Under the pieces are notes generated by a model, which was not told where the DNA came from, did not search any database, and saw only the letters and a list, made by a program, of their open reading frames with translations. The translations under genes were made by a program, and so were the position numbers. A DNA stretch of 64,000 nucleotides from Proteles cristata cristata (Eukaryota; Chordata; Mammalia; Carnivora; Hyaenidae). Shown in pieces: positions 13,001 to 22,000 of the stretch (within the stretch, counting starts at the first letter, position 1; each line of letters opens with the position of its first letter). Location: contig JAESUZ010003171.1 in assembly GCA_017311185.1 (NCBI GenBank), positions 1,612,001 through 1,676,000 on the forward strand. The letters are read 5' to 3'.

Positions 13001-16000
13001 TGACCTGAAATTCAGCGCTCTGGATCTGACCAACAGTGGGAAATTACGGCTAGAGCCCCTGAAGCTGAACGTAGGTGGGAACATAAAAGGAGTCTACCAA
13101 AATAATGAAATAAAACACATCTACACCATTTCTTATGCTGACTTATCCGCAAGTTATAAGACAGACACTGTAGCTAAAGTGCAGGGTACAGAGTTCAGCC
13201 ATCGGCTCAACACAAACATCGCTGGGCTGGCTTCAGCCATTGACATCAGTACAAACTACAATTCGGACACACTCCATTTCAGCAACATTTTTCACTCTGT
13301 GATGGCACCATTTACAATGACCATTGATGCACATACAAATGGCAATGGGAAACTGAGTTTCTGGGGAGAGCATACTGGGCAGCTGTATAGCAAATTCCTG
13401 TTGAAAGCAGAGCCTCTGGCCCTTACTCTCTCTCATGATTACAAAGGATCCACAAGTCACCATCTCCCATTGAAGAGCAGCATCAGTACTGCTCTTGATC
13501 ACAAAGTCAATGCCCTGCTCACTCTGGCTGAGCAGACCACCAACTGCAAACTCAAGATCCAGCTGAACAAAAATGAATACAACCAGGACTTCAGTTCTTA
13601 CAATACCAAAGACAAAATTGGTGTGGAGCTTAGTGGACAAGCCCTGGCTGATTTTGCCATGCTGGACTTCTCAATTCAAGTGCCATTTTTCCTCAGTGAA
13701 CCCACCAACATAATTGATGCTTTAGGGATGAGGGATGCTACTGATCAGCCCCAAGAATTCACTATTGTTGCTTTTGCAAAATATGATAAGAATCAAGATG
13801 TTCACACCATCAACCTCCCATTCTTTAAAATCCTGCCAGAATATTTTGAGGAGAAACGAATGGTCATTATAACAGCACTGGAAACCATACAGAGAGAATT
13901 GAAAGTCATCAATATTGATCAATTTGTGATGAAATACAGAGACGCCTTGGAAAAATTTCCACAGCAAGTTAATGATTATCTGAATGCATTAAATTGGGAG
14001 AGTCAAGTTGCGAATGCCAAGGAAAAACTAACTGCTTTCACAAAAAATTATAGGATGACAGAAAGTGATCTAAAAATTGCATTGAACAATGTCATAATCG
14101 ACTTTAATGAAAAACTATCTCAACTACAAACATATGTGATACAATTTGATCAGTATATTGAAGATAATTATGATTTACATGATTTTAAAACAGCAATTGC
14201 TGAGATTATTGATCGAATCATTGAAATATTGAAAACTCTTGATGACCATTACCATATCCATGTAAATTTAGTAAAAACAATCCATGACTTATATTTGTTT
14301 ATTGAAAAGATTGATTTTAACAGAATTGGAAGTAGTACTGCATCATGGATTCGAAATGTGGATACTAAGTATCAAATCAGAATCCAGATGCAAGAAAAAT
14401 TGCAACAGCTCAAGACACAGATTCAGAATATAGACATGCAGCACCTTGCTGAACAGTTAAAACAACAGGTTGAGGCTACGGATGTCAGAGTTCTTTTATA
14501 TAAGCTGAGAACTACAATTCCATTTCAAAGAATAAAAGAAATTATTGAGCACATCAAATACTATGTTATCCATCTCATGGAAGATTTTGTAGTAGCTAAG
14601 AAAATCAATGCTTTTGGGGCCGAGGTCCATAAGTTAATTAAGATGTATAAAATAGACCAACACATCCAGGGTTTAATGGATTCATCAGTACAATTGGCCA
14701 ATGAATATAATTTGGAGAAGACTGTTCAGCAGCTAAGTAATATCCTACAACAAGTTAAGATAAAAGATCACTTTGAGAAATTTGTTAGGCTTATTGATGA
14801 TGCTATCAAGCAATTTAAAGAACTGTCTTTTAAAAAAATCATTGAAGAAGTAAACAGATTCCTTGATATGTTGACAAAGAAATTAAGGTCATTTGATTAT
14901 CACCAGTTTGTAGATGAAACCAATAACAAAATCCGTGAAGTGACTCAGAGAATCAATGATGAAATTCAGGCCCTGGAACTTCCAAAGAAAGCTCAAGCAC
15001 TACCACTGTTTGTGGAGGACATCAAGGCCATGGTCTTAGTCCATCTGGAAAACATGAAGGACATCCATATAACCTTATTCTTTGATTGGTTACAGGAGGC
15101 TTTAAGTTCAGTATCTTTAACTTCCATGAAAGCCAAATTCCAAGAGACTCTGGAAGATATACGAGACAGAGTGTATCAAATGGACATTCAGCAGGAAATT
15201 CAGCGATACCTGTCCCTGGTAGGCCAGGTTTACAGCACACTTGTCACTTATATTTCTGATTGGTGGACTCTTGCTGCTAAGAACCTTAGTGACTTTGCAG
15301 AACAGTATTCTCTCCAAGACTGGGCTGAAAACCTGAAAGCACTGGTAGAAAAAGGGTTCACTATTCCTGAAATCCAGACCATCTTTGGGACCATCCATGC
15401 CTTTGAAGTCAGTCTCCGTGCTCTTCAGGAAGCTACATATCAGACTCCTGACTTCATAGTCCCCCTGACAGATTTAAAGATTCCATCAGTTCAGATCAAC
15501 TTCAAAAGTTTGAATGATATAAAAATCCCATCCAGGATTGCCACACCAGAGTTTACCATCCTTAATACCTTCCATGTTCCTTCCTTTACAATTGACTTGA
15601 TAGAAATAAAAGCAAAGATCATCAGAACCATTGACCAAATGCTGTCCAGTGAGCTGCAGTGGCCAGTTCCAGAAATTTACCTGGGGCACCTGAAGGGGCT
15701 AGACACCATTCTTGCTGGAATCACTGTGCCAGACTTCCATTTTCCGGAAATCACAATTCCAGAATTCATAATTCCAAATCTAGATTTAAAAAATTATCAA
15801 ATTCCTGACCTTCACATACCACAATTCCAGCTTCCCCACCTGGCACACACAGTTGAAGTCCCTTCTTTTGGCAAGCTGCATGGCATTTTGAAAATCCAAT
15901 CTCCCTTTCTCATATTAGATGCAAATGCCAACATTCAGAATGTAACTACTTCGGGGAACAAGGCAGAGATCGCAGCTTCCATCACTGCCAAAGGAGAGTC

Positions 16001-19000
16001 CAAATTAGAAGTTCTCAATTTTGATTTTCAAGCCAATGCACAGCTTTCAGACCCTAATATTAATCCACCAGTTATGAAGCAATCCATGAAGTTCTCCAGC
16101 ATGTACCTGAAAACAGAGCATGAGAGTGAAGTGCTGTTTTATGGAAATGCCATTGAGGGAAAATCAAATACAGTGGCAGGTTTACACACAGAAAAAAATA
16201 CACTGGAATTTAGTAATGGTATGCTTCTCAGGATAAACCATCAGCTTACTTTGGACAGCAACACAAAGTACTTCCACAAATTGAACATCCCCAAATTGGA
16301 CTTCTCCAGCCAGGCTGAGCTGCATAATGAAATAAAAACCCTGTTGGAAGCTAGACACATAGCATGGACTTCTTCTGGAATAGGGTCATGGAAATGGGCA
16401 TGCCAGACATTCTCAGATGAAGGGGCACATGAATCACAAGTTAGCCTTACTGTGGAAGGACCCATCACTTCCTTTGGATTGTCTAATAAGATCAATAGCA
16501 AACACCTAAGATTAAGCCAAAATTTGGCTTATGAATCTGGCTTCCTCGACTTTTCTAAATTTGAAATCCAGTCACAGGTTGAATCCCAGTATGTGGGCCG
16601 CAGTGTTCTAGCTGCTAAAGGCAGAGCATTGCTTGGAGAATGGAAGGCAGAGATAACTGGCAATCATGACGCTCATTTAAATGGAAAAGTTATTGGAACT
16701 TTGAAAAATTCTCTCTTCTTTACAGCACAGCCATTTAAGATTACTGCATCCACGAAAAATGAGGGGAATTTGAAAGTTAGTTTTCCATTAAAATTGATAG
16801 GTAAGGTGGACTTTCTGAATAATTATGCAGTGTTTTTGAGTCCTAGTGCCCAGCAAGCAAGCTGGCAAGCAAGTGCCAGGTTCAATCAGTATAAGTACCA
16901 TCAAAATTTCTCTGCTGGAAACAATGAGAACACCATTGAGGCCCATGTAGGAATAAATGGAGAAGCCAATCTGGATTTCCTGAACATTCCTTTAACAATT
17001 CCTGAAATGACTCTACCTTACACAGTGTTCACAATTCCTCAGGTGAAAGATTTCTCCTTATGGGAAAAAACCGGCTTGAAGGAATTCTTAAAGACAAGAA
17101 AGCAATCATTTGATTTAAATGTAAAGGCTCAGTATAAGAAAAACAAAGACCAGTATTCCATCCCAATTCCTTTTTATGTGAAAGATTTCCAGGCATTGAG
17201 TATCCCAAACAATATTTTAATTCCAGCCATGGGCAATATTACCTATGATTTTTCCTTTAAGTCAAGTGTCATCACACTGAATACCAATGCTGGACTTTAT
17301 AACCAGTCAGATATTGTTGCCCATTTCCTTACTTCCTCTTCTTCTGTCATTGATGCACTGCAGTACAAATTAGAAGGCACCTCAAGTTTGACAAGAAAAA
17401 GAGGCTTGAAGCTAGCCACAGCTTTGTCTCTGAGTAACAAATTCATGGAAGGCAATCATGACAGTACTATTAGTTTGACCAAGAAAGCCATGGAAGCATC
17501 AGTGACAACATCTGCAAAAGTCCAAATTCCCACTCTGAGAATGAATTTCAAACAAGAACTTAATGGAAACACCAAGTCAAAGCCTACCGTCTCTTCATCC
17601 ATTGAATTAACATATGATTTCAATTCCCCCAACCTGTACTCTACTGCTACGGGGGCAGTTGACCACAAACTCATCTTAGAAAGCCTTACCTCTTACTTTT
17701 CCATTGAATCATCTTTCAAAGGAGACACCAAGGGTTCAGTCCTTTCACAGGAATATTCTGGAATTATTGCCAGTGAGGCCAGCACTTATTTGAATTCCAA
17801 GAGTACTAGGTCTTCAGTGAAGCTGCAAGGGACTTCCAAAGTCGATGGTATCTGGAACCTTGAAGTAAAAGAAAATTTTGCTGGAGAAGCCACCATCCGA
17901 CGTATCTATGCCATCTGGGAACACAATACAAAAAACCATTTACAGCTAGAGGGCTTTTTAACATCTGGAGAGCAAACAAGCAAAGCCACCCTAGAACTCT
18001 CCCCATGGAAAATGTCAGCCCTTGTTCAGGTTCATGCAAGTCAGCCCAATTCCCTCCTTGATATCAATTACCTTGGCCAGGATGTATCCCTGAGTGCTAA
18101 CTCTGAGAATCAGAAGGTTAGCTGGAAAAGTGAGGTCCAGGTTCATTCTGGGTTTTTCCAGAACAATGTACACCTTTCCAATGACCAAGAAGAGGCACGC
18201 CTTGACATTGCAAGTTCCTTAAAAGTGTCCCTATGGTTCCTCAAAGACATTGCCCTACCAGTTTATGACAAGAGCTTATGGGACCTCCTAAAGCTAGATG
18301 TAACCACCAGCATTGATAGAAAACAGCATCTTCATGCTTCGACTTCCCTCGTGTACACCAAAAACCCCAATGGCTATCATTTCTCTGTCCCTGTGCAAGA
18401 ATTGGCCGATAAATTCATTATTCCCAGACTGAAATTAAATGGACTAAATTCAGGTCTTGTGATACCTACATTCCAAGTCCCATTTACTGATCTTCAGGTT
18501 CCATCCTACACACTTGATTTCAGTGAAATAAAAATCTACAAGAAGCTAAGCACTTTGCCATTTGCCCTCAATATACCAACACTACCCAAAGTGAAATTCC
18601 CCCAAGTTGATGTGTTAACAAAATATTCTGAACCAGAAGATATCTCTGTTCCTTTTTTTGAAATAACTGTACCTGCATCTCAGTTAACTGTGTCCCAATT
18701 CACCCTTCCAAAAAGTATTTCAGTTGGCAGTGCTGTTGGGTATCTAAATGAGATGGCCAACAAGATTGCAGACTTTGAGTTGCCAGCCATTACCTTCCCT
18801 GAGCAGACTATTGAAATTCCTTCCATTAAGTTCTCTGTACCTGCTGGAATTTTCATTCCTTCCTTTGGAGCACTGACTGCACACTTTGGAGTGACTTCTC
18901 CCCTGTATAATGCTACTTGGAGCACTGGTTTGAAAAACAAAGTAGAATACATTGAAACATTCCTGAATTCTACATGCAGTTCAACCATTCAGTTCCTGGA

Positions 19001-22000
19001 ATATGATCTAAATGGTAAGAAAATGTCCTGACTCCTCTTCTAGATGCTATATATTTGCAATAAGAGTTGTGAATAAATAAGTACATATTGTATATGACTG
19101 GAAGCACAATGGCTCTCCATAGCAAAATTTTAAAAAGAAAGATATATACCCCACATACAAAAACCACCCTGTAGAAAATCTACTGACATTCAAAGGGAAT
19201 CGATTCAAAGAAAATGTATTTTTTCTGTGGTTATTTTTTAGGACCAATCATATCTCCTATTTCTTCTTAAATGTGGGTTGCATGTTTCAAATATGTAAAG
19301 TATATAGTTAAGATAGAATTCTCTTGGCTTTCACAATGAAAATACTATGTCTGGCAGTTACTAATCTAACAAAATATAACATCTCTCCTCTACAGTTGTG
19401 GGAACACACAAAATTGAAGATGGCGTATTATTCTATAGGACAAAGGGAACATTTGCACACCGTGACATCAGTGCAGAATATAAAGAAGATTACAAATATC
19501 AAGGACTTCAGTATGGAACTTTTATGGAAATCTCATGCCTTTTCAAATCATTCTGATTTTTTTTTTCCATCTCCATACCCTTTTCACAATGGCTCATCTG
19601 CTTTTCTCCTTTCAGGGACTGGAAAGAAGAAATTCGCCTTGACATCACCAGCCCAACATTCACTGATGTTCATCTGCACTACCAACTGAGTAAGAATAGC
19701 CTCTCCTCCTCGATGGCCTCCCCAGCCATAGGCACTGTGGCCTTGGACTTGGAAGACAATAACAATACTTTGAAATGGAACTTGTACTACCGCCCTCAGG
19801 TGAGTCCCATCTAATGTGTTACACACCCCAAGAGTGAGTAGAGAATTTGGCCATTCAATTCCACTCAATGCGAAGTATTCTCTCAGGGCTTTCCCAAAGT
19901 AGAGGAAACCAAGCAGTGAGTAGGTTGAACTTTTTCTCTGAGAAACTATTCTCCAGAATGTATTACAATGATTTTATTGATTGTAATTATTAGATGTACA
20001 CACAATACCCTATTTCCACTATCATTTTATTACTTTTTGGAATATTTATAAAGATGAGGTTATGGAGCACCTGGATGGCTCAGTCAGTTAAGCATCTGAC
20101 TTTGGCTCAGGTCACGATCTTGTAGTTTGTGAGTTTGAGCCCCATGTCAGGCTCTGTGCTGACAGCAGGCCTGGAGCCTACTTCAGATTCTGTGTCTCCC
20201 TCTCTTTCTTCCCCTCCCCTGCTTGTGTTTTCTCTCTCTCTCTCTCTCTCTCTCGCTCACTTTCTCTCTCTCAAAAATAAACAAACATTTTAAAAGTTTA
20301 AACAAAAAGAAAGATAAGATTATGTCCCATCACCTAAATCATGAGCAAATTCTGCCATGTACTGAATACAGTTTTCAAATAATAGTTTCCAAAGTATTTG
20401 AGGTTTCAGAATTCTTCCCCACAGTAGAAGTGTTAGCTGAGATATGCCAAATTTCTCTCATGTACTCTACAAGCTCTGCTGGGCCAAATCAAAGATGATA
20501 TTAGTAGAGAAGAAGCAGCCATCAGGTTCTATTGCTAAAGTTTGTCATAGGTTTGGAGAATGAATGGCTCCTGATACTGGTATTCTAGGACTCTGCTAGA
20601 TCATCTCTGGACTTTTTCCTTTTTCCTACTTCTCCTTTCTCTGAATTAGCCTTCTCCTCTGTCTTTCTCCACTTTTTCCTCCTCTTCTCCCTTCCCCTCC
20701 TCCTTGCCATCCTCCTCCTTCCCCTCTGCATCCTCCTTCCTCCTCCCCCCTCCTCCTCCTTCTTTCATAATTTTCAGTTCTAAGAAGGCCTTAATGTTAA
20801 GTGTTACTGTGTAAATGCCATGCATAATTTTATTCTTTATGGAGCATATGATAAAGAGGAATTAACAACAGTGAACTTGTTTAACCGTAAGTCAAACACA
20901 TGAACTGACATATGAAAGATAAACCCCCTTCAGAATATGAAAGATCCTCTGATCTTTACTTTTAACTGCTAATGAAGTTTCACTGTAGTATATTATGTAA
21001 TCAGGATAATTGAAAACATGTTCTTTTCATCCTTTTTTTTTTTTTTGGTTTTAGTACTCTCTAGATAAAAAACTCAACATATTCAAAACTGAGTGGAGGT
21101 ACCAGGAATCCAATGATAAAAGTCAGATCAAAGTCAGCTGGGAAGAGGAGGCAGTATCTGAACTACTAAGCTCTCTTAAAGACAATGTGCCTAAGGCCAC
21201 GGGTGTCCTTTATGACTATGCCAACAAGTACCACCAAGCACACACAGGACTCGATATGAGAGATGCTTCTTTAAAACTGAGAAGAAATCTGCAGAACAGT
21301 GTGGAGTGGGCCTATCAAGGCACCACGAGGCAGATTGATGAGGTGGAGATGAGGCTCCAACGGGTAGCCAGAGGCACCACTCAAACCTACCAACAGTGGA
21401 AGGACAAGGCCCAGGATCTGTACCATGAGCTGTTGGCTCAGGAGGGCCAAACTGATTTCCAGGGACTCCAGAATAAGGTGTTTGACAGACTAATGGGAGT
21501 CACTGAGGAATACAAAGACGTAGTCAGTCATCAGATTGACTCATTGATTGACTTTCTAAAGTTCACCAGATTCCAGCTCCCAGGAAATGCCGGGACATAC
21601 TCGAGAGATGAACTCCTCACTATGGTCATGAAGGAAGTAGGGCAGGTGCTATCACAGGTATATTCAAAAATCCATAGTGGGTTAGAAATACTGTTTTCCT
21701 ATTTCCAAGACCTGATGGAGAAATCTGAGTTAATCAAGGACATAGAGATTAAATTTTCTTTTAATTCAGAGAGCTATAAACTAAGAAATGTAATCTTGGA
21801 GTTTGGGAGACTGTTGAAATCCTTATCACAAGAGCTCCAGAATGCATTTAATAACCTTCAGTCTATCAAGACTACAGAGATGCTAAGTAATCTTAAGATA
21901 TATTTAGAAAGAGTTTTCCAAGAGATAGAAGAAGAAATTCGACGCTTAAAGGAAAAGAAATTTACTTATCTCATTAATGATATTCAACACATGATCAACA

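Larger units (their letters stand above)
19800..21054 (+). other. APOB intron 28
   Basis: 1,255 bases. It contains a plus-strand SINE (20065-20309), a long pyrimidine tract (20615-20766) and a 15-base T run before the acceptor ggttttag. Confidence 0.9.

Noticed and set aside
13233..13640. Minus-strand open frames of up to about 135 codons inside exon 26
   Set aside because: Shadow frames of the APOB coding strand; no recognisable protein and no splice or promoter context.
18133..18150. GTC CAG GTT CAT (VQVHSG) first taken as Gln at the human Arg3500 position
   Set aside because: Counting from site B (3359-3369) puts Arg3500 in NSKSTRSS at 17808, where Arg is conserved. The VRIHSG motif is a later position.
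21187..21189. GTG at 21187 as a translation start for a separate 495-residue protein
   Set aside because: The frame continues upstream to the exon 29 acceptor at 21054 and joins exon 28 in phase. It is the APOB C-terminus.
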